From Artocarpus heterophyllus (Eukaryota > Streptophyta > Magnoliopsida > Rosales > Moraceae), in the NCBI GenBank assembly GCA_025403435.1, contig CM046332.1, positions 10,471,903-10,535,902 on the forward strand: a stretch of DNA of 64,000 bases, read 5' to 3'. The number at the start of each line of letters is the position of its first letter. The stretch's first letter is position 1. Both the position numbers and the translations under genes were made by a program. Of this stretch, positions 37,181-50,154 are shown one piece after another. The notes beneath the pieces were generated by a model. It made no database searches and was not told the origin of the DNA. It was given only the letters and a program-made list of their open reading frames with translations.

Positions 37181-37573
37181 CTAATATTAAAACAATAAAT
37201 AAATAATCAAACATCAATAAAAAAATATGACAATCCAACATAAGCACAGAATCTACAATCCCCATTGAAAAGCATAAATTTCATCCAACATCATAAACCA
37301 ATTCAACAGAAGAAAACAACAACAATAATAGCGGAGCAATCAAAGGAAGCCCACAAAACCCAGAATTCGGTCTAGAGAGAACACTATGGATACACAAAAA
37401 AAGGGTCCAACATCATAAATCCATTTCAAAAAATAAAAATAAAAACCCAGAATTGGGTTTACAGAGAAAACTAGGGATACAGAGAAAAAACCCCTAAAAC
37501 CCTAGAAAAGAATAATGGGGAGGAAGAAAATGGAGAAGAGAGAGAGAGAGAGGGAGAGGGTGGTGTTACCTAC
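37181..37573 (-). other. Probable 5' UTR intron of TOC34
   Basis: A strong donor (CTTTCAG then GTAGGTAAC, - strand) at 37573 and an acceptor (TTAATATTAG) at 37181 would join a CT-rich first exon to the 25 nt before the ATG. The intron contains the telobox-like CTAGGGTTT (37497-37505), common near plant genes for ribosomal and plastid functions. Inferred from splice consensus only. Confidence 0.55.
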
Positions 37574-37699
37574 CTGAAAGAACAGGAAAAGTGGTGGAAC
37601 TGAAAGGGGAAATTCTCTTGCAGACAAAAAAGAGAGAGAAATGTTTGGTTTTGGGTGAATCTTATCTCCCTTCTTACTTGCATGCACTTGAAGCTGCAA

Positions 37700-38526
37700 A
37701 ATAGGGGGGGTTTTTAAAAATAATTTTTTTGGTCAATGATTCTTTTTTTTAGGACAATTTTTGGTATAAAATAAAAGTTTTTTAGATATCAAGATGGTTC
37801 TATTTTTTTTTATCCTGTTGAGGTTTCTTATCCTGCTACAGTCATTTTTTTTATTTTTTTTAAAAAAACTAGGACAGTTTACCTGCATAGAAAAACGTGT
37901 TTTTTGGTTAAAAAAAGAGGTCATTTACTCAATTCAATTTTTTTTTTGTCCCTTTCTTCAAATTCTTCCTGCAAAATGAGGGGATAATTTGAAAAAATGG
38001 CCAAAAAAAAAATCTAATTGAGGAAATGATTTTTTTTTGTATGAAAAAACATATTTTTTTAGATAGGTAAATTATCCCATTTTTTTTAAAAAGACAAAAA
38101 TAACTGTAACGAGGAGAGAAACCTTAACAGAGTGAAAAGAAAAAAAACTTGGAGCAGTTTTCATGCCCAAAAAACATGTTTTTTTTTGCATCAAAAAACT
38201 GCTAAAAAAACAAGCCATTTGTCAAAAATGACTTTTTCTTAAAGTCATTTTTCAAAATGCCCCAAAAATGAGTGTTTGTTTCGCCCCCTTGTTTTGTTCC
38301 TCTTCTTCTTTCTTTCTTTTCTTTTTTATTGCTTTTTTTTTTCTTATATTTTTTTTCTTTTTGATTTTGGTCATTCAATTAAAATGGACGCAGACGATTG
38401 CCCAAGGGCATTCTCATTGCGTTTGTGACCTATCGGGTTGCAAGCTAGCTAAGACCTCGGTCAACTCAATTGAAAAATCAAAAAATAGAAATGGTGGGAA
38501 ATTTTTACTTTTTTTAAAACTAACAA
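37700..38526. repeat. T/A-homopolymer-rich degenerate repeat upstream of TOC34
   Basis: Variants of an A5-6-CATG/CGTG-T6-8 palindrome recur near 37888-37905, 38044-38060 and 38168-38190, amid phrases like AGGACAATTT and GGACAGTTT. It looks like a worn tandem repeat. It occupies the likely TOC34 promoter. No gene found. Confidence 0.45.
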
Positions 38527-38689
38527 AGTGTTTGGTAAAATTAATTCTAACTGATTTTTTATTTGAAATTACCGTAGTATATAAGAGCTTTACTTTATGG
38601 TAATTTTTTACTTTTTACTGTAACATATGAAAGCTTTATACTATTCACTGACTAAAAAGTTGGTTCTAACCAACCTTGCCAACACTTTA
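38527..38689. mobile_element. Short MITE (TGTTTGG family), copy 3
   Basis: Starts AAGTGTTTGGTAAAATTAATTC and ends TTGCCAACACTTT, forming inverted ends. The interior has TACTGTAACATATGAAAGC, matching the family core. Confidence 0.6.
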
Positions 38690-39274
38690 TAATTGTAGTA
38701 AATGTCAAGTTTTAAAAATATTTATAGTTATTATAAAATTTATGATGTAAATAATTTACCTACCCCTTTGTTTAGTGTAAATAATTTTTGTTTACACAAT
38801 ATATTGATTTTATGGTGTAAATAATGTATTTATTTCATTATTTACAAAGTAAATATTTTTTATTTACATAGTAAATAATTTGTTTACATTATAAATCTAA
38901 CATTTACTATAAATATTTTCAAAACCTGATATTTCATCAAAAGTTTTAAAAATCTAACATTTTCCTTATTCTCCTGAAAAAAAAAAACCTAAAATGGGAA
39001 ATGATTGAGAGTCAGAGAGTAGCTTTTCTATTGAAAAAGAAAAAAGAAAACCTAGAATGGGAGAGAAATAAAGATGGGGATTTGAAAATAGTGTCACTTT
39101 ATTTTTAAAATTATAAAGGTATTCTTTAAATTTTAAAAAAAATTAGTTTTACCCTTATGTATGGAAAAAATTAGGAAAATAACTTAACAAGTGTTAAATA
39201 GTTATGAAAAATATTTTATAGAGATAAAAAAACATAAAACAAAAGATAAAAAAAAATAACATATCAATAAGTAT
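38690..39274. other. Intergenic AT-rich DNA
   Basis: The phrases GTAAATAATTTGTTTACA and relatives repeat at 38750-38900, forming small palindromes. No gene is recognised. Confidence 0.4.
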
Positions 39275-41101
39275 TGTTGTAGGCGATCTCTACGGCCCAA
39301 GGCCCAAAGACGAGATCATGAAAAAACCCAATAAGGTCCCAAGTCCCAAGAGACATCTCGGCTGGAGGGCACGCTGACCAAGCATTCCTAAGGAGTTGAC
39401 ATAAGATTGAGAGAACAGAAAGTCGAGATAAAATAGTGTCTGTTGGCTGTGGAAAATGGTCAGCAAGAATTCCTCACAAAACACTCACGACTATCGTCAA
39501 TGAATGTAATTAAAAGTGCTAAAAACAATTGGAGACACTAGAGTTTGTATAGTGGTTCACTCTTAATTGAGCTACATTCACTTTCTTTTCTCTATTGATT
39601 AAGTTGTACAATATATTCTAGGAGAAATAGCAAAGAGAGATGAATTTTTCAAAAGAAAGGGAAGAGACCGCCTTGTTCTTCTATTCTTCACTTTTTATAC
39701 TACTTTTATTTGTTAATAACTAACTAAAATATTGCTATTTGGAGGGGGAATCTTCATAACTTGTGCTAGCCCATTCCTCTTGAGTGTGGTGCCCCCACAT
39801 GCGTAAGGAATGTATTGAACTCCATGCTAGTGGCCTGCAAATCAGGTGCACCACCTCAACTATTGATCTCACCCACTCTTGTTTGTTGCCCTTGGAATAA
39901 TAGATAAATAGTAATGGGCAGAGACCACGATGTTCCTCCCCATTTAATCTCGACCTAATGTTTGCAGGATTTGGTCAACTGGTTATCTTGACCCAAAACC
40001 TTATGACTCCAATGGGCCGAATTGGGCTTCTTTTGATCTCGCCTTTGAGCTTTTGGCCGTTGAGATTACACATAACAATTGCCCCCAAGCGTGGAGTAAC
40101 TTGGTGAGTTGCTTTGCACTTTTGTGGTCGAGAATGTGATAGGTCTCTTGTTGTTCAAGAGTCGAGGTGTGTCTTCTAGAGTTACTTATTGGAGTAGCGT
40201 TTGACCGTAGTCATGATTGTTCCTCTAATGCCTTAACTCATCGAGTAGCCAAATAGTCATGTTGACTAAGACAAATGTCACATTTCTGCATCCCATGTCA
40301 CTTTGATCTTAGGGAGTTTCAATTTAGGCCGTTGGATTGTCAATGGATTTTCTTGCCCAAAATATTGGTCATTGGATGGCGACCTTTGGTTGCCTTAATC
40401 CTCGACTGTTAGATGTTCAGTTCCATATTTGATGGCCTAGATCTCTCCCTCGCGAGAGTATATATTAGGGGGTTTTAAAACCAATTGTTTCTAATTTGGT
40501 ATCTAAGAATTTCCAAGAAATCCTTTCAAATTCCAAAAATCTCTCTCTTCTCCAAATCTTTAGACTCGATTCTTTACAAGTCCCACCACTGTCATTTGCT
40601 GTTGATCGCCATCGTTGATCAAGAGACCAGAAGCTTTAAGTGATCTCACATTGATATTCTTTAAACTTGTAAGTTTCAAACACTTCAAATCTCATTTTGA
40701 GTTCTCTAAGCTTTTCCCTCTTTCTTGCTCTTGTTTTCTTGCATATCTTGTATTTTATATATTTGTTTGCCTACAAAAGTAGGTTTGACTAAAGGTAAAG
40801 AGATCCTTAGGAAGTAGAAAATGTACTATCTGGGCTGTTCTTAGAGACTTTTGCCATGATTTTCTAGGTTTCAAGGATGAATATGGATATTTTTGGTTTT
40901 TGCAATAAGTCGGTCATCATATTCATAAATGCTTAGGCCGACTATTTGGCTCGTACATGATTTTGAGCCAAATAGGTGTTCTTAGGTGTTAGGTCGACCT
41001 CTCGATATAGAGCAACCTTTTAACATGTCTTTTCCTTTTTACCAGATTATGTCATCTCCTATTGGTCCTTGAGAGGTCAAGTCTTCGTTTGAAGTCCACC
41101 C

Positions 41102-43017
41102 TGTTGGAAAAATAGTACTCAGTGAAATTTTAAAATTTTTATATCCGAGTATTTTTCAAAACACAAGTTTGACATGCTATATGCATAAATTAACTAGATC
41201 TTACTAACCTTGTAAATGCCGAAAAGCTTCCTTAATCAATGAAGAAAAGTAATGTTCCAAAAGGACCTCAACCAACTGGACTTCTTTGCTATTCTCTATC
41301 CACAATCGGAGTGAGTGTGGCTCACACGTACAGCTCTTCCACCAAGCGGCTCTCCTTCCAACCAATTGAGAGAACCCAAAGCTAGTGTTCATGATTTGTC
41401 AACAAGAGCTCTCATGGAGTTTTCAAAATCTCACCAACAAAGTTTCACTCTTAATCTCTCAATTAATCTAAATGATAAAGAGACTCACTCTGCCATTATA
41501 GGGGTTAGGCCTAAGAGTTAGTCCTTATCAATCGGCAGGACAAACTGGCAGATCGGCCTGTCGAACATACTCCATCGGCCTACTAAACATCCAATAAAAG
41601 ATCTCTACAATTCTTTATTTTCTACCTAAGATTCTTAGGATAAAGCCTCAGTTTTAATTCAAATAACCCAATAGAGAAGTTATCTGATTAAAACAGTCAT
41701 ATCTAGATAATCTCTAGGAAAATAAATATTCCTAATAATTCAACAAGTTTATCTCAAATTAATTCAAAATTAATCCAACTGATAAACAAATATGAATTAT
41801 CTGATCCTGATAAGTCAACAAGTTTATCTTGAATTAATTTTATCACAAAATTAATTCAACTGATAAACAGACATAAAGTATCTGATTTTACCAAATTTTA
41901 GCCAATCTAATAAATCTGACATAAGTCATCAATTATTAGAAAAGCACGTAGTATCGTTACAGGATTTTTGTAAACTAGCAAAGGGGACCAAATAGACCTA
42001 TATAATTCAAGCTCCCGATAATTATGAAACCCAATATTCTAGATATACATTTCATAGTTATGAACTCTAACACTACTCCACTAAAAGCTTGGAGCTGCAC
42101 TCTCGAACTATATAGAATTACGAAGCCCGTATAGCTAAGTCTCCATGACATATTATAGTGTATCGTATCCCTATAGGATTATCCATAATCGGCTTAAGGA
42201 CAAGTTCTGTCTTACCTTCGTGATTATTTTTATCTTACATTCTATTATCTCACCATCGAAAAACTTGTCATCTAGAGATGGTATACCATTCGGTTACACC
42301 TATGTATCCAAATGGTTAAGCGCTCTAGTTTTTCAATTACAGGATAGCGTATATGAGAGGATATCACTACTCCTAAAGAGGAGCTATGGATTCCATATCT
42401 ATGAATAACAGGTCTTCACTATCATGAGTCATGCCTCCAATGTATCGGTATACATACTACTATTAAAATGTGGGTGTCACCATTTGGTACATCAAAAGAC
42501 ACAAGTCAAGACAACGGGCCCACTACTCATCTCAAGATTAAGATACAATACAAATGATTGTCTAAAGTGAATCGATTTGCTGAGACAGAATAATTAATCT
42601 AAATCAATTCACTTTATGTCCCGATCCAACACATCATCACCTATGACAATGTGCCAATGTTTTTATTTGCAGAGTCCACCTCGATGGCCAAGACAAACCA
42701 TCTCCTAATAGGGATATAAATAACATAGCAATCTTTACATAAATAAAGCGCCCAACTTTATTATCTCGATTGCAGATTTTATGATTTAGATCGTCACCTT
42801 AAGAATCGTGTCTTCCGCATAATCTATTCATTATATGCCTAATTTTTAAAGGTTTAGACCAACAGTCTTAGATTATTGTTTGCTTAACATACATTCAACA
42901 AATATGAACGTAAAGAGGACAAGATTTGGTATATAAATAATAAATAAATTCTTTATTGGTAAAAATGTCTTCAAAATTATATTACATTTTTACTCCTTAG
43001 GGCATACATGTCTAACA
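41102..43017 (-). mobile_element. Copia solo LTR with CACCC duplication
   Basis: Begins TGTTGGAAAA and ends GTCTAACA, flanked by CACCC at 41097-41101 and 43018-43022. No PBS or internal region follows. Homologous along its length to the LTR at 3615-5620 but diverged. It interrupts the PF04195-like frame; deleting the LTR and one CACCC restores the local order of the coding sequence. Confidence 0.93.
41532..41586. repeat. Phased palindrome array in solo copia LTR (3 units)
   Basis: Units start at 41532 (TCGGCAGGACAA), 41553 (TCGGCCTGTCGA) and 41575 (TCGGCCTACTAA), 21 and 22 bp apart. The first unit has the AG centre and the other two the CT centre, so orientation is mixed within one array. 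Confidence 0.75.
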
Positions 43018-43832
43018 CACCCAAATGCTATTGAGGCTTTAGAGACTTCTAATTGAATGCCTACATTATCCCTGAGTATGATTTTGTCTTTAGGGATATT
43101 GATGACTTCTGTATTGTCCCTTCGATAGATAGTGTCGATGATTTGGTGATAGTGTCCCCATACCAGTCTCCATCGTGATCCCCAACCCCAAGTACACTCA
43201 ACCAGTCATGGTCGATTCTAAGTTCCAGAGCTTGATGTCTTCTGGATCAGCTGCCCTATAGGACGAGCTATTGGTTGCCTGCAATGGCAATATTCTCTCC
43301 GTTAGGGCTAGGACCACCAAATCCCACTATAGGACCCACAACATCCATAGGGTGTTTGCTAAGATTAAAATTGATAGGAGATGCTTTGAATTCGTAATCC
43401 CCAATGAGTACCATTGTGTCGATGCCACCCTATTCGGATAATTGCCATCTACAATAGGTGTGTCATGGCCAGGCAAACCTTCCCTCTTCACCCTTTCGTT
43501 AAAGGGCTTTGCGACAAGTTTGAGATCTCACTGACATAGCTGTCTCCCAATTTTTGGTACATCTTTTTGGAGATGTGGATCTTGTGGCACCTGCACATAA
43601 GTCTTCCCTTTGCCTAGACAAGTTCTTGTACTACTATTACATCAACTTGTCCTCGTCTAAGGGTTACTACTATGTTGGGGCCTACAATCGAATAAAGGAT
43701 AAGGCTCCCGAATGACAAGGCTCCCTCATCATTCGGGATCTCCCCACTTCTAGCCACGACTGGAAGAAGATGTTCTTCATGTTGAAGGGAGACTTCAACA
43801 CCCACTCCTTTGATGGCCAACAGGGTTATGAA

Positions 43833-45975
43833 TGTTGGGATTTGTGTCCTATAAGCATTGACATTATACATATTGTTAATAAATAAATGAAGTGACATTT
43901 ATAGTTATTTCGGGTGCTCATATGTATTAAGAATATATTTATAAACATCAAAAAAATTTCGTAATTATTTATGTAACTATAAATGTAGCATATAAGTGTT
44001 ATGTGCCTAGGGATAAAATTTATAGATAATAATCTAAATAGTCTGTAATAATTAATTAAAGTTTTGGGATCTTTAATTAAATATTACAAGTACGGTCCAA
44101 TCTCATTTAGAATGAAATAGTTTTATCTTGGCTATTAATGTAGAAACATTATATTGAAGGGACTTTATATAATGAGATTATATAGGACTAGACTAGATAA
44201 ATTATGAATCTCTAATAATCATCCGTTACAAATAGAGTATTCATATTTATTACTATGATGATCATATATTTGACAGTCTTAATCCTGAGTATTTATTAGA
44301 CTTCTATTTATAACATTATATTTTTTGACTTGTATGGTAAGAATTGTCTAAACACAGATCACAACTTAGCATCTTAGAAACATAATGGAATAAATGGTTG
44401 GGAATAATATTATACAGATATAAAATCCATTCTTGCTTTATGGAAGTTAGAAAAATAGTTCTCTTAAGTGATGATTCGAGGTTTGAATAGTAGAGCGTTC
44501 ATTCATAATAAGATGATGAATTAACTGTTCATTAGAGAATTATTGAAACTCAAGAATAAAGATGTAATAAGAGAGGTGAACAGAAATTGAACCTAGCTCT
44601 TATTATGAACTATTTATGGAGGATTGATTTATATGTAGTGATTATATCAATGGGCTATTCGTTAATTTTCTTTGAGTAATTTCACTATAATCTCAAGAGT
44701 TCAGTTTTAGGTTTTTAGTGGAGTAACATTGAAACTAATAAATGTGGCACATTAATTAAAGAGTTTAATTAATTGTCAAAATTATTGGAGCTTGGGTTGG
44801 AGGCCCATAGGTCCTCAATGCCACCTCATAACACTATATTGGATTTAATACATAAAATGAATTATAAATATTTAATTTAAAATTATTGAATTTTGAATTA
44901 ATTATTTCACACTTAAGATATTAATATGACACAGAAAAATGTTTTCTATAACACATAATATAATATGATAAATGTTGTCATATTTAACTAAATATTAGTT
45001 AATTAATTAATTGATTATTTAATTAATGAGATTAATTAAATATGTTTTAATTAAATATGTTTTAAATTGATTAATTGATAATATTTGAATAATAAGATTA
45101 TTTAAATATAATTTTTAATTTTGTATGGGACAAATGTGTGGTGGGACCACATTTTATTTTTTACTACATGGACACAAAATTAAATTACCAATTAATTTAA
45201 AATAAATGTGATTATTTTTAAATTTTAATATATATAAGATTTTATTATATATTAATATATATATATATATATATTACATCTTGAATTCGTTTACGTAAAC
45301 TTTTACATATTATATATATATATATATGTATATGTATATAAAAAAGCGATTCGGTTTTAAGATTAAGAAAAACACCATTTATGTTTATGTAAAATGTAAA
45401 CGTATGTTATACATATATATACATATATATAATTTAAAGAATCAAGATTTGGTTAAAATTAATTAAAAAAGGGATAAAGATTATAGAGTATATTCTTTCT
45501 TTATATATCTGATATGGTGATTATTTTAGATTTAAAATAAATCAAAATTAATTAATAATAACTAACTACTCAAATATAAAAAGAGAGAGATAACAGTTAT
45601 CTCAACAGATCTTTTCACGTAACTTTTACAGAATACTTAGAGAGCAAAAACTGAGAGTTCTTTCTCTGAAAGAAAATGTATGCTATCTCATGTGTTGAGT
45701 ACATAGCATATCCAAAAACGTATGAGGTAAATTTATTCTTGTAGTTTGACGCCCACACGTCTTTCCATTGGTGTAGAGACCTGGCTTGAAAGATCATAGT
45801 GACAAAGAGGAAAACTAGGATACCCTGATAGGTTTTGAAAAGGTTTGTAAAAATTTTCAAAGCTTTCTATTATTAATTAAAATTATATAGCTATTCCCGA
45901 TAAATAAAATTTTTATAAAATTTTTGTTTGTCAATGATCCGTTCCTTCCGCTGCATTTCATATATATTTCCAACA
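43833..45975 (+). mobile_element. 5' LTR of second copia element
   Basis: Starts TGTTGGGATTTGTGTCC and ends TTTCCAACA, with matching TGTTGG/CCAACA ends. It holds AT-rich microsatellites (45255-45275 and 45312-45330). Not similar to the copia LTR at 3615, and I saw no palindrome array in it. Confidence 0.8.
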
Positions 45976-45977
45976 AA

Positions 45978-45990
45978 CAGTATCAAAGAG
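45978..45990 (+). other. Degraded PBS of second copia element
   Basis: CAGTATCAAAGAG lies 2 nt after the LTR end, a worn form of the iMet PBS TGGTATCAGAGCC. It supports both boundary and orientation. Confidence 0.65.
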
Positions 45991-47846
45991 GGTTATAGCA
46001 TATATAATTTTAATTAACATGGTTTTATAAATATCATGTTCTTAATGCATGTTTGTGGGCACTTTGTATTTTTGCAATTTTTGTTCATGTGATGAATGAT
46101 TATTTTATGAATGGATTTTTGGTCGTTAATTATATAGTCCTTTTGGATTCGTAATTCCATCTTCAATTTGATTAGATCAAATTTGTGTAAGCCCATAAGA
46201 GGGTATAGGTTTTTTGTAATTTATTATTATTTTTTTCTCTTTTGCATTTTTTTCTTTTCTTTCTTCCCCCTCCTGCACGTGGGCTTCCAAGAGTTGTGTT
46301 AATTAATGTGCATGAGATGCACTTACCTGAATGGCCATATTATAATTAAAAAAAAAAAGGCTCACAAGTTTGTACTATGCATTTAATGCACTTTGAAAGT
46401 TCAAAAGTTAAACTTCACATATAATGTGCAATTCATGCCTGCATGTAAATAAACATAAAGTAGCCTTCCACACACATATATATTAATAAATAATATGCAC
46501 ATAACAGTACACATGAAGTGCTACTATATCATCACACGATGGAAGTTGGAGAAAAAGAAGAATGTGCCTGTTGGTTTATCTTCAAAAAATAATTGGATTA
46601 CTAGGTCTTGTTTTGAACATAGGCCAATTTTTTAAAGTAAACAACTGGTTGTTTAATGTAGTAAACTGCTTGGTGAAGACTACTTCAATGGACCTGGGAA
46701 GTATGTATAATTACAAGAAGACCCCTGTAACTTTTTTATCTTTTTTTATGGGTTGTAATTGTAATTTTTCAAAAGGTCCTAGTCAAAAATCCATTATTTA
46801 TTTTCATGTTATTATTTTTATGTGATGATTGTAATAACATGTTCATGCATTATAACATGTCATCTAGAAAGGTGCCCACTTATAGTTATTGTAACATGAC
46901 ATGCATACACTTGCATATTATTTCAATTTTTTATAAAGCTGTTTATAAAATAATTTAATATGCATTAAAATTAATTTAATGAGATTAAATTGATTGGGTT
47001 GGTTAAAATTTTAATTTATTTTATTAATCAACTAAAGAATGTAATTTAGTTTCAATAGTTAAAACTTAGTAAAATTCACATTAATTTTAAGTTATCTAAT
47101 TTTAAATTGTTTAATGTTGCTAGCTTAGACAATACATAATAAATTTAGATTTTTAGAAAATCTATTAATTTATTTAAGTGTAAATAGGATGAGATTCTAT
47201 TAACACAAAATATAACCTAGTAATTAAAAATTGTTTTAATTTACTAGAATTATGAAACATAGGAAGTTTTATAAGATAAAACACATCTTTTTAAAATAAT
47301 AAGTGGGAGAAGGTAACATGACAATATAACCTATGGTATATACTATTAGCATAACACCGTGGGATCTAGGTGGTGCCTTGCGACGCTTTGATTTCGTCCT
47401 CCTTACGGAGGGTGTCCATTTAAATCAATAACAAGGTTGGCTTCTAAGAGATAGGATTTTATAATGAATTTCAATATTGACCTATCCTACGACTGCAATT
47501 TTGAATTAAGTTATTAAAATCTGAAATAGTAGGTTACACTCATAAAGATATAATTAAACTGTTAATTATATCTTGACCCAAATAAAGGGTTATTAATAAA
47601 TATAGAAAATATGAGATATTTTGTATATATTTATTAATTGAGAATGTCTCAATTCAATTCATAAATAATTTGACCTACCCTACGGCAGCACTTTATTAAT
47701 TAAATTGAATAATCGTAGAATTAGTAAAATATTTTTTGTGTTTTTCCATGTGCATCATGCATCACGTTTACTATTCCAAAACATATATTTATGATGTTTA
47801 TGCAACCATTTAATTTATGTCGTTTTATTTATTTATTACAGCAATA

Positions 47847-48732
47847 ATGTCTAATCCAATCATCGCTATTGTCTCAAATGAAAAATTAACCAGAGATAAT
47901 TTTGTCAAGTAGAAGAGTAACATGAATATAGTATTAATTTGTGAGAATTACAAGTTTGTTTTGACGAAGGAATGTCCTCTACCTCCTGCTGCCAATGCCT
48001 CTCGTAATATATAAGAAGCATATAATTGTTGGATAGAGGTAAACAACAAAGCCCGCTACTTCCTTTGGGTTGGCATGTCTGATGTGCTTAGGATGAAGCA
48101 TGAAAGCATGGAGACTGCTTATAAGATAATACAGTCTTTGTAAGACATGTTTGGCAAACCTTCTAAAAAGGCACACCATGAAGCCATTAAGGCGACGATG
48201 AATGCCAAAATGAAAGCAGGGGTCTCAGTCAGAAAACAAGTTCTCAGCATGGTTAAATATCTCCATGAGGCCAAGGTAAATGGGGCGGTATAGATGAGAC
48301 CACTCAGGTAGAGATGATTTTAAAAACCCTCTCCCCTGCGTTCCTTCAGTTCAAAAGCAACTATTTCATGAATAAGATGAAATATAACATAACCGAGTTG
48401 CTTAATGAGTTGCAAACCTTTATGTCTATTTCGAAAGAAAAGACTAAAGAAGGTAAGGTAAATGTTGCAGAAGCTCAACCTCTCCTTCTGCTCGAAAGAA
48501 TAGGAAGATGAAAAGAACTAAAGGAAGTGGTAAGTATAAGAATGGAGGATAGCCTAAGAAGAACAAAAGAAACAACAACAAAAGGAGCTCAAAGTGAAAG
48601 AAGCCCAAAGGAAAATGTTTCCACTACGGTGTAGTTGGGCATTGGAAGAGAAACTCTAAGAAGTATCTTTAGGAGCTCAAACAAATCAAGAACAATGGTA
48701 AATCAAATTTACTCATTTTGGAACCTTGTTTA
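47847..48732 (+). pseudogene. copia gag pseudogene, second element
   Basis: The ATG at 47847 opens MSNPIIAIVSNEKLTRDNF, a typical copia gag start, then meets a TAG. Further stops occur at about 48014 and 48140, and a frameshift near 48290 leads into MILKTLSPAFLQFKSNY. The zinc-knuckle region (about 48606-48660) reads CFHYGVVGHWKRNS: the second and fourth ligand Cys of CX2CX4HX4C are replaced by Tyr and Ser, so it could not hold zinc. Coding homology ends exactly at the junction with the next LTR. It would have been the RNA-packaging protein. Confidence 0.8.
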
Positions 48733-49279
48733 TGTGACGACTTGTCCTTTTTCGAGCAGTCACTTTACTTACTTAATCATCATTGCTTAAACAGTAATCT
48801 TACTTACTTAGTAAGAAAAATACTGAAATAATTTTTTTTCTTTAAACATTCTTTAAAACATACTTACAAACTATTGCAACTTCTGTCACAAATTTAGTAG
48901 AGACCTCGCTCAACATTTGCCTTTAAAACCATTTCAAATCATTCCTTAAAACTTAACAAGGAATATTTATCAAATCAAAGTTTAAAACTTCACTTTAAAA
49001 TTTTATAACATGTCTAGTACAATGAATCTTAAAACTTTTGAAACACTTCTTAAAACTCAGATTTTCTTTAGACTTTGAAAACACTACATTAAACAATGGA
49101 AAACCTTTTCTTTGTGTAGCAAAAGCAAACAAAGATGGTATCTATACCCAAATCTTCGCATCTATCCTCCGCAGCACCCAGCTCTTCTAACGGGTCCTAC
49201 TGGTCACCCATAAATTACCTGCAGCATGAAGAAACTTTTTAATGAGCTTTCATTCAGTAAGTTCAAACGTAAACTCACA

Positions 49280-49720
49280 AGTCATTTAAACATGCTTTAA
49301 AACTTTTCTCATAAAAGCCTTTCTCTTAAAACATATATCATTAATATTTTCCATAGACATTTCTAAAAACAGTTTTTGTAAACATTCTTTATAAAACTTT
49401 TCTAGAACGTTTCTCATAAACGATTTTTTTAAAACATTTATCATGTAGCAATCCTTAGAATGCTTTTCGTAAAACATCATTAATAAACCTTTTTCTTAAA
49501 ACTTTTATCATAAACGCTTTTCATAAATATTTTTCATAAAATATTCCTAAAATGTTTCTCATAAATGTTTTCCTAAAGCAATTTCTATAACGTTTTTCAT
49601 AAACGCTTTTCATAAAATATTTAATATAAAAAAATCCTCAGATTGCTCTTAATAACATCATTTATGTTTTCATAAACATTTAATATAAAACATTCCTCAG
49701 AATTTTTTCAGAGCATATAA
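49280..49720. repeat. Degenerate short tandem repeat (TTTTCATAAA-type)
   Basis: The phrase CTTTTCATAAACG, with variants such as TTTCTCATAAA and CCTAAAAC, recurs every roughly 16-35 bp. It lies within the outer LTR. Frames over it are not genes. Confidence 0.55.
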
Positions 49721-50154
49721 ATGTTTCATAACAAACAAATCAAGTACAATCATAATGCATGTTTTCATTTATGCTCAATTATGAACTTTCGATTATGACC
49801 ATCTTATGAACATTCTTTCTTACTTTGACTTTCTATCCTTGTTCTTTATCTTTTCTTATCTTACACTTTAACTTTCCTTATCTGACTTTAACTTTTCACC
49901 TTTTGTTCCTTAACTTTCTTTATCTTATAACTTTTAGTGTTCGTACCAACATCTTTAATCATGAGATCATAAACGTGATGCTTCCCTTGTGGAAGACTTA
50001 AGACCATCGAACTTTGATGTCGTATACCTCACATCTGAGAGGTCAAACTTTATCTTTACTTCCATTATCTCACCACGAGGAGGTTGGTACGATACTTTTT
50101 TTTAACTTTATGTTACCTTCTCATTAACTTTAGTGAGCACATCAAATGCAACCA

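Larger units (their letters stand above)
39275..43832 (+). mobile_element. Decayed retroelement with 'putative gypsy type transposon' domain
   Basis: A possible LTR begins TGTTGTAGGC at 39275 and ends CATAACA at 40077, but no PBS I know follows, so these ends are tentative. A coding remnant starts at the ATG at 41050, is split by the solo LTR at 41102-43017, and resumes to about 43830, where a copia LTR cuts it off. The region therefore acted as a target for two later insertions. Confidence 0.55.
41050..43832 (+). pseudogene. Putative gypsy-type transposon protein (PF04195-like), decayed and split
   Basis: Upstream of the solo LTR the frame reads MSSPIGP, a stop, then EVKSSFEVHP. After removing 41102-43017 it continues, with stops and frame changes, through an IPEYDFVF segment (about 43066 on). 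It then reaches a recognisable block at about 43542-43800 that includes the LVAPAHKSSLCLDKF and KGYYYVGAYNRIKD stretches and ends in SSHDWKKMFFMLKGDF. The Trp-Lys-Lys-Phe-Phe pattern resembles the PF04195 family found next to gypsy elements and in En/Spm-like elements. Function is unknown beyond transposon association. The copy is clearly dead. Assignment is from memory of the family pattern. Confidence 0.55.
43833..48732 (+). mobile_element. Second Ty1/copia element (5' part), broken by a younger LTR
   Basis: It has a 5' LTR (43833-45975), a PBS-like site, a long leader and a gag pseudogene, then stops abruptly at 48732 where an LTR starting TGTGACGAC begins. Its remainder must lie right of the window if it survives. 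The left flank ATGAA (43828-43832) is the candidate target duplication; its partner is not in the window. Confidence 0.82.
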
